Shown in pieces: positions 25,067 to 39,016 of a DNA stretch of 64,000 bases; positions within the stretch are counted from its first letter, which is position 1, and the number at the start of each line of letters is the position of its first letter. The DNA comes from Bactericera cockerelli. Taxonomy: Eukaryota; Arthropoda; Insecta; Hemiptera; Triozidae. A program made the position numbers and the translations under genes. The notes beneath the pieces were generated by a model. It saw only the letters and a program-made list of their open reading frames with translations. It made no database searches and had not been told where the DNA came from. The DNA lies in the NCBI GenBank assembly GCA_024516035.1, contig CM044958.1, positions 25,372,727-25,436,726 of the forward strand, in the 5' to 3' direction.

Positions 25067-26299
25067 TACAATACAATACCTTCTAAGGTATTATCACCAG
25101 TAGGGGATTTCCTTTGTTGGTTATTTTTATATGATTAATACAATCTTATTGAAAGAAAAACAATGCAACCATTTCAAATAGCTGGCACTAGCCAGACACG
25201 CCCTAAAGTCGGAGATTTAACCAATAACAGCCCACTACAGGACGAGTTAAAGGATAGTCTGGATTATCTTCACTCTAATCCTGTTTTACGATTCGGCCCT
25301 CAGGGTCGAACCTAATTGTTTATCAACTTAGGTATTGAAAACTGAACATACAAAAATTTCATCCCTTAACATCACTTTCCTTTGCAAGTCGCTAGCTCTT
25401 CGGTCGGCAATTAGCGGACTGGGATCCGAATGTGGACCGCGAAGCTCTTTGTCTGACCCGCGAACAAAATTCGAGGCCCAAAAAAAAATCATTTTTTTTC
25501 TCTTTCTTAAAAAAAACTCGGACCTAGATGATCTATCGTTCACCCTTCCAAGTAATATCTACGCTCGAAGTTTCTGAACTTCAGTAATTGCAACTATAAA
25601 AAAAATGCATCTTTTACCTCTAAATCACGTGATGTTGTCATTTTCCTGGGTGGGAGGGGGATGGATGGTTTTTATTAATCCGGATCGTGGAGCTTTTTCT
25701 CATGTTAATCCGGACCCGAACAGAATTTAACTGCCGACCCCTGCAGAGCTTATAAACCTGTCTTGAGACTTGCACACAGACGAACAGACTTATACAAGAC
25801 CCACTACGAATGACTGAGCTGTAAACCGGACGTCGAAATTTCAGCTTTTTAATGGCTTTCCTTTTGTAGAAAAGATTTATACATCTTTAGAATTTCTAGA
25901 TAAATAAAATTGCCATGCTATAAACTTGAATCGCCAAATTCCAGAATACCAGGTTTGTTGACCTAATGAGCCACTGAGGTCATTCGAGCAGTCGGATCTT
26001 TTTCACGCCCTTGGCCCTTTCAACTTTGCAGATAGAAATTGATGAAATTATCGACTAAGTAAATTGGTCTTATTACCTTATGAAGTTTACCACATGAATA
26101 GCATGATACAAAATCTACAAATGACCAAACTATCAAATTCATCTACTTGAATGATAAATAAACTGCACGACTAGTAACTTTTGTAGTTTAATAACATAAA
26201 CGTACATACAGGGTATCCAGCAGCCATTGTGGGTAACATGAAATTGAAGGTGCTATATATTTTGTAAAGAGCATTACCTTGCACGATAAAGGTATTACT
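25067..26299. other. Unannotated stretch with unidentified higher-GC segment
   Basis: 25180-25780 has GC-richer pieces (GGGATCCGAATGTGGACCGC, TTAATCCGGACCCGAACAG) that look like a decayed repeat. No frame resembles a known protein. Confidence 0.35.
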
Positions 26300-26600
26300 T
26301 AAATACAAGTCAGGAACAAAATGGCAGATTTCATGAATTTTTTTTGGGGGTCGTAGTGGTACAACCCTTTAGAAGCTACGAATACATAATTATGTACATG
26401 CCAAATTTCATCGCTTTAACACATATCGTTCTTGAGATATTTTGTTTACACACACATACAAACAGATCATTTTAAAAATTCACTTTTTTTATAATTAGGA
26501 GAGCTTAGCCCTCATGTGTCATAACATAAAAAAATTCGAAATGAAGGACCGATCATAACATTTTCTGTACCTCACTGTTTACATGTAAGTAACTAATTGA
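26300..26600 (+). repeat. Unclassified interspersed repeat (GGGTTCGTACTT family)
   Basis: Shares AAAATGGCAGATT, ACATGCCAAATTTCATCGCT, TTGAGATATTTTGTTTACAC and ACACATACAAACAGAT with the copy at 27300; diverged. Confidence 0.4.
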
Positions 26601-27299
26601 GAGCAAAAATTAAAACAGTGTATTTTTCATTATATTTTCAAAACTTTCATAGCTACTGGTATTTTTACTGAAGAACAAGTTTTGTACCGATCGATATTCC
26701 TTAAAGTTAACGACACTGAACATCCTGTATTTGAAATGAATGAATGTTTATAATTAACTAATCAATAATAACAAACCTTGTAACTATATCATGCTGTCTA
26801 ATTTATGTACTTACCATACGAAATTATATTGATAACTTATACGATAAGGTACTTACACATATCTCATGTTCATCTCTTTTTTTTCTTTTGCTCTTATATT
26901 AAAATTGAATTATATCATGATTCATGATAATTTGCAATAAGTTACTGTTCTTGAATATGAAATATTACTCTTGAGCAATGACCATACTTACTTGCCCTAT
27001 TATTAATTTACTATTTATTTCTATTAGATACTTCTTACCCCATTTTCATAGCAATTTATTCGAAAACAACTAATGTAGAGATGGTTGTTCTCCAAGCACT
27101 CACTTAGTGCGATGAAAGTTCAAAACATGTATACTGGGTTTTCCTAAAGTTTGTGATAGAGAAATATTTTATCATACCTTTTTCATTATCTATTGTACAA
27201 AATTTTACCTATTCAAAATATGTAAATTGTATGTTAGATCAGAATTAAAAATGATTTTATTCTATTAGTTTTTTGGTTTACGAGGTATTTGAATTTTTA

Positions 27300-27565
27300 T
27301 TTTCTCTCGAAATATAACATAAAAACAAAATGGCGGATATTCTTGTAATCTTTCCGGGTTCGTACTTGTAGCGCCTTGTAGCTACATGAGATATTTTGTT
27401 TACACAATTACACACTACCCCACACACACATACGAACAGATTATTTGATAAAAATGACTTTTTTGAGTCTGATTCGTCCAGAAATATTATTTTAGCTAAA
27501 TTTTGAAAAAAGCGACCGAAAACAATAGTTCCTATATAATAGAAGGTAATAGAAAGTAAAAGGTT
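27300..27565 (+). repeat. Unclassified interspersed repeat (GGGTTCGTACTT family)
   Basis: AAAATGGCGGATATTCTTG, GGGTTCGTACTTGTAGCGCC, GATTCGTCCAGAAATATTAT and GCGACCGAAAACAATAGTTC match 11060-11370. Confidence 0.5.
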
Positions 27566-28660
27566 TTTTCAATCATCCCTTAATCAGCAAATCATTATTC
27601 AAAGTTTTTTTTCTTTTCGAAATTTTTGTATTGTATTTTGTATTGTATATGTCCTATTACCTAATAAAGTGTAAATAAAAAAAAAATGCATAAACGATGA
27701 TTTCAACGGCACATCAGCAGTAAGATGTGTGACTCACGGGACTATTATTTTATCCTGTACAATTTCTGACTCGTAACATTTTAAACCTAAACGATCTCAT
27801 CTCTCATAATTACATATTTTAACATACATTTATCTGAATTGACAAGAAATTCGATTTGTATAATTATGATAGGTACTCTTACTCCCATTCCTAACAAGAT
27901 TCAGGCATGAGGCCAATGACATGCTTCTTCTCGTTGAGGAATGATGCCAAACTTCTAGAATGAAGGCTGATCTCCCCTCAATTGACTTGACTGCAAAAAA
28001 ACACATAGTTTTAACATTATATTATGTTTATAATCTTCAACACAAATACACGTAAAATTTTACGTTGTAATGATGTATTTTCATAATTTCTAAATCATTC
28101 GTGACATCTAGAAGGATTTTTTTTTGCCCGAGCGGCCAGCAATCCAGCATATTATGCCGACAGCGATTTTTTCTTGACGAATCATACCAATACCATATCT
28201 ACATTAGGTACCTAACTAAATATTTAATATGATGATGTCGCTCAATAAAATACAAAATTCATACCAACATTATAATAGCAAGCCTAAAAGCTGAAATTTT
28301 TTTTGTACAAATGTACACTTTTCATATTCTGATGAAATTTTAGTTTTTTAGTGTACACTTTTCATATTATGTTGAAATTTTGGTGTTAATAATGAATTTC
28401 ACTGCGACTTAAAAGCCAGAATGTCCACTGTCATGTCTCATCTACCAGACTCTTGTGTCATTTCAATACCTACCTCCATCCTGTTTATCTATTTCAGCAA
28501 ATAGGATGAAAAATTTGATACCGTTGTTTACTGTTTCTGAGATATAAACAATTAGTGACAAAACAATACCTCTAATACTACACAACATTAGGAGGACCTT
28601 TGCACGTATATTTCTGTAGGATCCGTAGTAAGTCCAGTGAGCAATTTGGATAACATTAAT
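27566..28660. other. AT-rich stretch, nothing recognised
   Basis: Contains a short direct repeat (GTACACTTTTCATATT, about 28313 and 28352). No gene seen. Confidence 0.45.
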
Positions 28661-29078
28661 CAAATTTTATTATACATTTTGAAACGGAACAGTGCGAAAC
28701 GGAACAGAACAGTCTTAATAAAATGCAATGTTTCTCTCAAAATGTAAACAAACCGAGGAACCGAGTCGGGGACTCGGTTCCTTTTGGTGAAACGGAATGT
28801 TCTAGCTTCTGATTGGTTCTCATTCTGCGTCTTTTTGATAATGGAATATTAATTGTGAGCGCCAAATTTTGAATCTGCATTTTAAATTTATTTTTGAAAT
28901 GAGATGAGCTAAGAACCAATCAGAGAAGACCTACACAAATACAGCTGATTACATAAATTTCACTTCTGTTGATCACTGAAATGACCTTGTTATATTTTCT
29001 TTATCTTCAACCAATCAAATGGCCCAATGTTCCGTTCCGTTTCGCTCTGTTCCGTTTCAAAATGTATAATAAAATTTG
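28661..29078. mobile_element. MITE with about 50-bp terminal inverted repeats
   Basis: The left arm starts CAAATTTTATTATACATTTT then GAAACGGAACAG. The right arm is its near-exact reverse complement (mismatches near GTGCG/GAGCG). Inner GAAACGGAACA motifs recur. No clear target duplication is visible, so the superfamily is open. Confidence 0.85.
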
Positions 29079-29637
29079 ACTATTGAAAACATTTTTGACA
29101 AATATTTGATTCCGGATGTCGTTGCTTTCCTCCGATTTGTCTCCGATTAGTTTCAAGTAGGTGAAATAGATCTTTTATTTACATCCTTTTATTTTGGGTG
29201 AATATTATTAATATAAAAATTCAATGGTCTCAAAATAAAGTAGGTACGTGTGGATGTGGTGACTTCAAACTACAAGCTTGTCTGGCCGCTTGACCTTTAC
29301 TAAATGAAGGGAGCCTAAGGTTTTATTGTCTCATTCTTACCGGATAATTGTCACAACTGCTGCAAGCTGCAAACATGTTGACATATGTGTGAACTTTGGC
29401 ATACAATGTGAACTAATGGTAAAAAAATGTGTACCGTCCTACAATGATGTGTGAATTATTGTGTTCTATCTGATACCGCTTTGTTGGGACCATCTGTCTG
29501 AAAAGTTGTGAGCTAAAATAAGAAGAAAGTTCATCCAGCTTCATTCTGTAGCTAAGAGGATAGCGCTATGAATTCCAAGCATAGTTGTGGTTCGAGTTGT
29601 TTTCATATCAGAATTTTCAGAGACATTAACATGAAGA

Positions 29638-29985
29638 AAAGAGCGAACGCCACTCTCTGATTAACCATATTCATGCTCTCGGTATCTCCTCCATTTTCGG
29701 AGTACATAGAAACTAAAAATTGTACAACAGGAGAGAATTTCTCAAATGGGCTATAAAGTGCCGAAATAAACCTTAAAGAGTAGACATTATGTCTGTTCCG
29801 ATAGCTCAGGAGTAAAGGCGGCACTCTGTAAATCCAGAGGTCGCGGGTTTGAAACCCAGCCGGGACATGACAAGTTATCCTCCCACTTGGGATTTTTACC
29901 ACATAATAATACTTCTTGGACTTACAGCTTAAAATAATGGGACTTATAGTCCTAATCGGGCAGTATAAAGAAGGCGATATAATTA
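29638..29985 (+). mobile_element. SINE family 1 within a larger repeated unit, copy B
   Basis: Same 150-bp upstream part and SINE as 12062-12415, differing by scattered substitutions; B-box GGTCGCGGGTTTGAAACCC. Confidence 0.7.
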
Positions 29986-30031
29986 TGTATTCTTTTTCCG
30001 CGCACCGGCCATCTAGAATGATGGCCAATAC

Positions 30032-30193
30032 CTCGTTCCAGAAACACTCCCCACTCTCAAAATCCCTGAATCTCCGTTTCAACCGTCACACAACGCACTC
30101 TGATTGGTTATTGCGTTCAAATTAACCAATCACAGTGCGTTTTTTGACAGTTGAAAGGGAGATTACGAGAGTGAAGAGAGTTTCTGGAACGAG
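30032..30193. mobile_element. Foldback MITE, possible TA target
   Basis: CTCGTTCCAGAAAC at the left matches GTTTCTGGAACGAG at the right; the inner pairs CTGATTGGTTA/TTAACCAATCA and CTCTC/GAGAG extend the fold. TA stands one base outside each end. Confidence 0.65.
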
Positions 30194-32397
30194 CTATAAT
30201 AATGTATACTTCGGGGGAACTTGTCTCAAGGCGCGAGTCCCTCGCGAAATAAGACGCGTTTTGTTTTCTGATACCATGAGAGTAAGTTGTCTTTCATTAC
30301 TCACCAAGTTCCCAACATTTTAGATCGCGCCTTTGATTACCTACCTGAACCTACAAACAGTCACCAACCAATGCTAGTCAAATATTGAATCTCATGATCT
30401 CTCTGACGTGTCCAGAAGTGTGCTTGAAATTTACTAGTGAAAATAACCCATCCATATGAGCTCATTACAACGCAAATGAATCACAAATGAAAGAAAAAAA
30501 CACTGCCAATTATGGACACAGTACTTCCTCGTGATTGTTTCACATTGTGTACACGTGCGAATTTTGAGTTTTTATACTAAATTACTTGTATCTCCAAAAC
30601 GGCTGAACCGATTTTCTTTAAATTTATTTATATGGTAGAAAACCGTTTTTTCTACATTCTAGATTCTACAAAAATTTCTGTATCGGCAAGGTTCTTATTT
30701 TTTGACTTTAGGTTTTGAAAGTATTTAATTTTCAAGACTTTTCCATCGTCCTGTTATTATCACTGGAATGAGAGAATTAGCGGTGAGAATATTTTCGCTT
30801 GGAAAGACCAGGCTGTCTGACATTCACCGTCTCAAAGTTATGACATTGAGAGCTCTCTCAATCTCATACATTACTTGGGCTTTTATATAAAGAGCATAAA
30901 AAGTTGGTTTTTTCTCAAAGATAAAAATATCAAGCGATGTTATTTGTATCCTAATACTTTCTTTTTATTGTTGATCTTTTGCCATTGAAGCTATTACATG
31001 GCCTCTTTCAAAATTGTACGAGTGTTCCTTATTATTTTGGGTTTCCCAAAAACACTAAAAAACACAATGAAAGAGGACAAATTTAATATACTTACATGCT
31101 ATGGTTTTAATAGCATTCATAATGCACATTTGTTTTGAAATCATTCCTCGCAAGACGAGTGTTTTGATGTATGAGTTTAATGAACAATTGGTATTGTAAG
31201 TTTCCTTTTTTAAAGGACATTGCATTGTGTTTCCTTATCGCTTTCACGGATATACCACGATAGTATTATTACTACTATGTTATTAATGTTATTACATTGC
31301 ATAAGCAGGATTATAGCATTGAGTAATACTTACCGTTCTCATTTGTCCATCACGTACCAATATACCGTAAAGCTGTCTTCTGTTGTATGCCATCGCACAG
31401 AAGTAATGTACAGTCGCATTGACGGTAGGTAAATAATGTAAATATACACTGTTATAAAACTCCGCGTTAGGCTAACTAACGAATGAGAAGCGACGCGACC
31501 AATTCCTTCGGAAACTTGTTTAAGAGGGTTTGAGTGTAAACATTCTGAAAGTCCTGACTAGAATGAGGGGGAAGGGGTAGTTAAGGGGGTAAAAAAACTG
31601 AGAAAAGATCCCGACTTTAATTTCTTTTGCTTATATCTCGAGAACGATACATTTTTGTGACATTATTGTTGTAGAAAAATTAAAGCTAATAAATTTCTAA
31701 TTTTTTGTTGTTGATATTATAGAAAGATTAAATTTATTTTGAGATTTACGCTGCTTTTAAAGTATTTTTTATTTTATTTTAAATTACTCCTTGTTCCACC
31801 CCTGAAGGTTACAACATTGCAATTGCAGTTTTAAAGTTATTTTGAATGATTTCGACGTTTTAGTTTCTTTTTTTGGAGCTTATGCCTATATTCCATATGT
31901 AGACTCTAAAGAGTTTGGAATTTTGAACCCAAATTTTAAATAATTTTATTAACTCTAATTTTACTTCATATATTATTATCATTATACCTACAGTCACATA
32001 CTTAATTTTTTTTTACAAAAATGTATCTTTCAAGTTCCCTGTGGAAGGATAGATGAAGGTGTTGAACCCCTTGGACGACCAGGAGCAATGTTCTAGCATC
32101 ATGTCCTGTGTAATGTACAGACATTGCTGATGTGGTTTGTGTTGCTTTACTTTACATTTTATGCTCAAATATGCTCTTAAAACTGAAAATCTCTCTTGAA
32201 GTTTGAGATTGAAAAGTCGAAATTTTAAGAAATTCTTGAACGGACTATCGAAATTTATATTTTGATGTAAATTTGTTGCTCCCAGAAATATCAAGAAAAT
32301 GTGTGTGGATCTGAAGAACTTTGATTAAACTTACGAATCAAAGTTATCCACATCTTCCTTAGAGAGTAGAGTCCGTAAGAGTCATTTTTTTTAAAAG
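30194..32397. other. No gene recognised
   Basis: AT-rich. Includes TATCTCCAAAACGGCTGAAC then CGATTTTC (about 30590), a motif common in degenerate insect repeats. The - strand frame at 32013-32294 shows no family; CTCCCAGAAATATCAAG near 32277 is repeated in inverted form near 33104. Confidence 0.45.
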
Positions 32398-32567
32398 GTA
32401 AGTGTAAGGAACCGCTTTCGCATTACTTCAGGGCACTTTACCTTTACATCCATGCCGTTCCGGAAACGGAAAATTTCGGTCCGAAATTTCCGCTCCGGCC
32501 GGGATTTGAACTAGCAACCTTCGGTTCAGTAACCAATGCTCTTAACCACTGAGCCACGGAGGTCGGC
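32398..32567 (-). mobile_element. tRNA-like SINE, family 4
   Basis: Antisense head GCTCTTAACCACTGAGCCAC then GGAGG, with B-box complement GGGATTTGAACTAGCAACCT. Body CTTCAGGGCACTTTACCTTT then ACATCCATGC, shared with 33742-33895. Confidence 0.7.
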
Positions 32568-33741
32568 AAGTAAGAGTCATTGTGTTGATATTTCATATCA
32601 CTTACCGCTGTGTCTCCTATCCATGCCGTGATCGTGTCTGCCTACTATAATGTGTTGAATCACAATAGAAAGTGTGTTCCGCGTTGTATAATTATGTATA
32701 ATTGTATATGTACGGGTGCCTGTGTAATTATTTATTCTATGATTCTGTGATTAATGTAATAGTTCGTTAATAGTATGAGCAATGAAATCAAGATAACTCA
32801 TTGATCTCTTTAGGAAAGCGAGTCTTTGCTTGCAGTCTTTTTGCATTTTTAGCAATGCATGAGTATGTAAGATTGTAAGTAGGTACTACTGCTGGGATCG
32901 GAAACACGGAAGAAAATAGTGTCACTCCCCTCTACAACTCTGCGTATACTATAGATCTCTGGTATATTAAAGGGACTTTTCAGTCTTACCTCGGCAGTAT
33001 AAACAAGGTAAAAACAAGGTATATTATAAAAATAAATGTATATCATACCGGAGTAGGCATATTATTCTGTTGCTTTTCAAAATGAAACTTTCAAATTCAC
33101 TTCTTGATATTTCTGGGAGCAAGGTTATGCCACTTGGAAGTTTGCCCATTAGCTGTTCTTTCTTAGTTCCTAGAGTTGGATAAATATTATCCTCTCTGAT
33201 ATTTGTTTTAAAAGTTCATGTATGTTTAAGGTTTCACTGCCGAAATCTCCATTGAACAAATAAAAACGCACGTAAATCGCTATCTGTTATCTTCCTAAAT
33301 GATCAGAGCCTCAATTTCGGCTTTTGTTAGGTGAACTTTGAAAAGCCCATTTGAAAAGTCCGCGCCCGGTGAGTTTCCTGTATTAGATACCTACCGAAAT
33401 TTTGATAGCGAATTCCGGAATATCCGGAAACCGATTATTCTTACGCCAATATTAAAAAAAACCATCCAATCCACTTTTAAAATTTCGGTATTTAAAACAG
33501 AAAAGCAATAAGGTGGAAGCTTTCAGGGTTCACCTATTATAACCTAGATTTTTCGCCGCTCGTCGGGGTTTGATGGTTTCACAAAAGGGCAGTCGGAGTA
33601 CTCCAAGATCGGAGTTTCGATCATTGCAAACCATCAGATTGCGTACTGGGGATAGTTGAAATGCGGCTTTTGAGAACGGTTATTATTCGTCGTCCTTTTT
33701 TCTTTCAAGAAATGATTTATTTTTTATTTAATTTTTTTTTA

Positions 33742-33895
33742 AGGTAGCTGTTCCCCGGAACCGCTTACTTCAGGGCACTTTACCTTTACATCCATGCAAT
33801 TCCGGTAACAGAAAAACTCGTTTAGAATTTTCTGCTCCGGCCGGGATTCGAACTCGCAATCTCCCGGTCAGCTGAGCCACAGAGGTTGGTTGCGA
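33742..33895 (-). mobile_element. tRNA-like SINE, family 4, second copy
   Basis: CTTCAGGGCACTTTACCTTT, CTGCTCCGGCCGGGATTCGA and GCTGAGCCACAGAGG match 32398-32567, with the A-box part shortened. Confidence 0.7.
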
Positions 33896-35608
33896 TGGAA
33901 CGAGAACTAGGCGCCAAATTCTCTGCGATGACAAAGTGCTTGCGTTAGTGTTTGTGCTGGTCATCTTAACAGTTCTTATTACCTACTGGGCGACATCCCC
34001 ATGTGTGGTCAGCCTCTCTGATGCTTACGGCATCTCAATCACCTCTATCGCAATTTTTATTTTAGTTTCTATTGATCTCATTATTGTATCATTTTCTTAA
34101 GATCGTCATTCATCGCCATGAAATAATCTTTCTTCATCATTATCGTCGTAATCATGGATTTTTTCTTCTTATGCTATGATGAACATCATCACCTCCAAAC
34201 ATCAATAAACACTATCATCTACATGAAGCCTATCTTCATAATGAAGCTTGAAGCTTCATCGAGTCCTGCCTTCATATTCTTTCAGTGACCACTGACCAGT
34301 GGGAATCCAACAGATGAATAACAGACAGGAGATCTCTGTGAAGTGCACTCACTCACTCACTTACTCACTTACGTCCAGATGTTTTGATTCTCTTATTGGC
34401 TGGCTGAGGTTTAAATAATTAAGGAATACTCAGCAATAAATCAGACATAATCAATGGTCAACGACAGGGGTTACATGAATATACGTAATATTTAACCACG
34501 ATATTGCACTAGAATATTTTAAGTGTATGTATTAGACATTCATCAATACCCTGTCTTTATTGACTATTTTACTACAACTTTTTAAGATAACTCGCAAACG
34601 CATTCTCCTCGATTTACATTTCTCTTTCAGGTGGCATAATTATACTACGAGTTTGCAGGTGTAGATATAGGAATATGTACACTGTACAGTAATAATAATG
34701 CGGTTTTGTCTATGAACTTTTGATCGTGATCATTTGTGTATGTGTGGATGCATTTTATGCACATTATTATGTACTATGATTGGCCATCATTTGGAATGCC
34801 TCGGTATACTATTTGCTACATGTACCTACGTGTTCTTTAGTTCCAATAATATAGATACAGAGTAGCCCAAGGCTTGTAACCACACAGTTACCAGACTTTA
34901 AATCGAATCCTCGACTGAAGATGCTGCTGAAGGTAGCTTCCTAATAGATAAACGTGATCCGAAAAAAAACCATTTCTCTCGTATTCATAGATGTATGGTA
35001 TGTAAATTAATAAGATTCAAGACGTAACTTAGCCATCGTGAAGTGAGATGCGTGATTATGTCATTTCTTTATTAGCTTGTTGGTCGTTTGCTCACACAAA
35101 CATTCCTGTCTAAAAAGAATACGTAAAACTAATCTCTGGTGACTTTTAAAGAATATCAAGGTTTAGACACCAAACCTTTTTGAACTTTGTTATGCTCCAG
35201 GTGTGTTCATTTAAATAAGCAAGTTTCAATTGTAATTTGCACGCAAATAAGGATGTATCAAGTTGGCTATAAGATATTAACATCTGTATTAATGAACATA
35301 GATTTCTGTCTGAGCAGTATCTCGAACAATGTATTGGGTCATAATATTAAAGGAAATCATGCTTGAGACATTGCTCACACGACGTTTTCTGTTCATAAAT
35401 ACGGCTGTAAATGTCCCCTATTTCATATTGCCATAGACTTACTGGTGCTGCAGTGGCTTCTCGTCGGGCTAGGGCTAATCTATCAGTAAGAAATAACATG
35501 AGATCATCACATAACCCAAGGGTTCAAACAATTTGTCCCCTTGATATTCTTCCTATGAATGAAACGTGAAGTACGATCACCGACAGAGTAACTCATTGAT
35601 CAATCTAT
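33896..35608. other. No gene recognised
   Basis: AT-rich with an ACTCACTC run near 34345. No open frame with a recognisable family. Confidence 0.45.
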
Positions 35609-35795
35609 AAGGGTTGGGTGGAAGAGATTGCCCCAGGCAATAAGCCCGCCCTTTAGGTAGGAAATTATTGTTATTTTCTTTTTTACTTATTTATTTTGTC
35701 ATTTGTTTTTTTTTTTTTTTCGTCTTCTTCTTTTCTTAATTTTATACTGTTACCTGTACTTTGTCCTCCTAATAAAGCTTAAAAAAAATCTATAT
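35609..35795 (+). mobile_element. 3' retroelement end, GGGTTGGGTGGAAGAG family
   Basis: Same head (GGGTTGGGTGGAAGAGATTG), CCCGCCCTTTAGGTAGG and terminal CCTAATAAAGC as the copy at 2916, followed by an A run. Confidence 0.6.
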
Positions 35796-38030
35796 CCATA
35801 TTACCTATGTCTTTGTTTAAATGTTTTAGTTATCCATAAACGATTTTTCTTCTTCTTTTTTCGATAAAAAATAAGCTGAAACAAAAATCAAAAACAAGAG
35901 GATGTATGTAGTGTATAAAGCTTGGTTAAGTTCCTCTGTAAATCCATGGCACCGGAACGATTGTAAAAATTCCATTGCCAATAGAAGCTTATATGTATGT
36001 GTTTAAGTCTAAGATTTGCTAATACTCTAATCTAATCGATTCATGCAATTTTATGTCCTCACAACTATTTCACTTTCTTTACCGTAATTTGCAAGCATTC
36101 AATGCGAGGCAAAACTAAGGTCACGAAGTCTGATGGAAAAATAAACTGGAGTGAACATCACACGACTTTCTATTACAATTGAGGAAGTTCTATCAGAAAT
36201 TAACACAATCTCAGGTTAAATTTTCAAAAATCTCAAAAAATTATATTAAAAGTACTTGCCTACGAATATTTTATAAAACTGACTTATTGATTCACTAATC
36301 ATCGCTGTTTTCTCTGGAACAGTAACAGTTCTGATTATGAAGTTTTGTGTTGCACTGAAAGTTTTAGTGAGAACGTACTTCTGTTTTTTTTTTTAATTTC
36401 TTTTATTTTAGGTTCTATGCAACAGCTACACCTGTCTTGCACTACAGCATAAGTTAAACTTTACGTACAATAAGCCTTCTTGACATAAACTTGACACAAA
36501 TTTGTCTTATAATAGTAGTTTACATAATAATTCGTATGTTAAATAACAAGAGCGGTAATTCAGATGGCTAGGTATTATTTGTTAGTGTTTATGATGTTCA
36601 TAAGTATACATAACACTTATGTATTACGTATCACTATTACCTATGTCACATTGTCACTTATCACTCTTATCCGTTCAACCTACTCAGAATAGTCATACCG
36701 TCGCGATCAATCCGATGAGTTAGTGGTGGAATAATAAGGTGGGGGGTCCTTGACGTGTGACCACTGTCTGTTCCTAGTTTCCCAGTTATAGGGTGCCAAA
36801 TCGTGCCTACTAAATAATAATATAGAATATGAGATATAGCACACGCTCTACCAGTGGCGCATTCTGGCATTACTTTTATCATACCGAAAAATTCCAGAGC
36901 ATTTTTCTATTGAATTTGAAGTAGGTTATTTAAATTCTATCTAATAAATACCCCTCTTTAAGGAGGCCCTTGCTCATTGATTTGAGTGAAATTGGTGTTA
37001 ACTCTCTCGTACTATGAAGCACATTTGAGTATCACCCTCTAGCTCCATAGTCCATACCTCAGTGAAACTCACTCAAAGTAGAAGAGGACTCTTCTCTTGA
37101 CGTAGCCGTTCATGCCTCTCATATTTTGTCAGAACAAAAGATGTCTTCATATGAAACATCATCAGCATTGGTAAACTCTTGAAGAAGCCAAGTCCAGTAG
37201 TTGTGGAGATAACATTTTTATTATTAGACTATTGCTTGTATGAATACTATTACCTAGTATACACTGCAAAAAACACTATTTATGGGCATGCATTTTTGAA
37301 GTCGTGTAAAAATGTGCATATAATTTATATATACCTTTAGAAGTAATGAACTTTTTGAAACTGGAGATATACACGTGCATGTACCTATGTATATGTAAAT
37401 TATATATAAAAATAAATCTGAAAATAATAAACTATCCGCGAGACCATCTCGTACTAGAAGAAAAGATTACTTTAAATGATTCTGTAAACATGCATAGTTG
37501 TTAACTCTAACTTATCACAGGACTCATATGAACATAATATGTAATTATACAGTTGATGATAATATGAAGATCCTCTGAGAGATAAGGATGTCCCATAGTT
37601 TATAACTATGAAAGATCATGCATGTTGAAGCAATATTGATTGATAGATACTATGGGACATCCCATGAAGACAAATAATTATGTATATGTATATTGTATAT
37701 CTATACTATGATTTACACTTATATTAATGACATAAATTTTTGCTTCCGGGGTTATGTGGCAGAGAATGCCTAGAAGGCATTTACCCTGGAACCGGACACA
37801 CACGCTTTCATTTATTCCATTCTACGCCATATTCTGACGTACCGTTCTCGAAATATCAGCCAGGAATACCAGGATGTTCGAAATATTAGCCAGATAATAA
37901 TATGCAAATTGCTGTATTTTCAATATTCTTTTAGATTTGAAATTTACAGGGATGATGGTTGTGCGTGAGTGTGATTCCTATGGGTGTGATGCATGTGTTT
38001 GTGTGTGTGTGTGTGTGTTTGTGCGTGTGA
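35796..38030. other. No gene recognised; small inverted repeat
   Basis: GGATGTCCCATAGT (about 37587) and ACTATGGGACATCC (about 37652) form a 14-bp stem around a 50-base loop. ACATCACACGACTTTC at about 36157 is the end of the hairpin-ended repeat family. A GT microsatellite lies at about 37997-38020. Confidence 0.45.
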
Positions 38031-38060
38031 TGGCTTGTCGAAGCGGGTGCAGCCCGCTAG
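37740..38060 (+). mobile_element. Possible Helitron-like 3' terminus
   Basis: Ends with a hairpin AGCGGG-TGCAG-CCCGCT and CTAG followed by T (CTAG at 38057-38060). Helitrons end in CTRR after a hairpin and insert before T, but the usual spacer between hairpin and end is absent. The 5' end is not identified. A similar end occurs at 62886. Confidence 0.3.
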
Positions 38061-38869
38061 TAAAATATATAAAAAATTACAACACAATTTCATTTTTTCA
38101 ATAAGATCTGATTAATTCTGTCCTGAGTCTTAAATTTACGGGTTTTACTGTATCAACAGCCAAACCCGTAATCTAGAGCTTAGAGCCCTAAGTCGTGGTT
38201 GGGCTTGTTTCTACATTAAACACAGAGTAAGAAATGGCATACTTGCGGTAAAGGAAAACCGCAGATTCTAACAGGACAGTTTATTATAATATCGGCCAAC
38301 TGACCTCTGGGTTCCAATTAGTCACTATGTGGGAATGTTAATGCGAGGGCAATTTCTTCACCGGTCATCTGATCCGAAAGCGAAGGGTTCCGGCTCAAGG
38401 TGAACTGAAAGAAAGTTTCAAATGATGAAAACATAGGGTTACTACAATGAGAGATACGTATCCATAGTTGTATACAGGTTGTCGTTGTCAATAAAGTCCC
38501 ATAAAGTTTGTTTTTAATTGTTGAATACTATTTTTCCTACATTTTTAGATTTCACACTTTTCACACTTAATTTTTTCACTTTTTTGTGGATAGATTTACT
38601 TAAATATCAGAGCTAAGTCATAATTCATTTAAAAAAAATTACAAATGGCCTATGTAAAACGCTAATACGCATATACATTCAAAATTTCATCAAAATCAGG
38701 TGCACCGTTCAGGAGATATAAACGTTTAAGTAAAAAGTTAGTGGTCAGGCGCATGGTCTCTCACCCAGAACCGCGAGTGCAAAGTTGATGAATTTTCATC
38801 GAAATCCGTTCAGTAGTTTACGAGATTTGCGCCTTACAAGGAATATATTTAATAGACCGACCGAGAGAC

Positions 38870-39016
38870 ACAAAACCAAATTTTGTCAGGAGGTTATGAA
38901 ACGTTTAGAATTATAAAAAAATCGGAGCAAAAAAATATTTTTTGTTTTACAAAAACTAACACAATACTTCCGATTTCTATACATATAATGTATTAGAAAT
39001 TTTCGGAAGTAAAAGC
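38870..39016 (-). mobile_element. Hairpin-ended repeat family, antisense copy
   Basis: AATCGGAGCAAAAAAATATT, CACAATACTTCCGATTTCTA and TTCGGAAGTAAAAG are the reverse complement of the start of 60084-60240. The terminal part forms a stem of TACTTCCGA with TCGGAAGTA. Confidence 0.55.
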
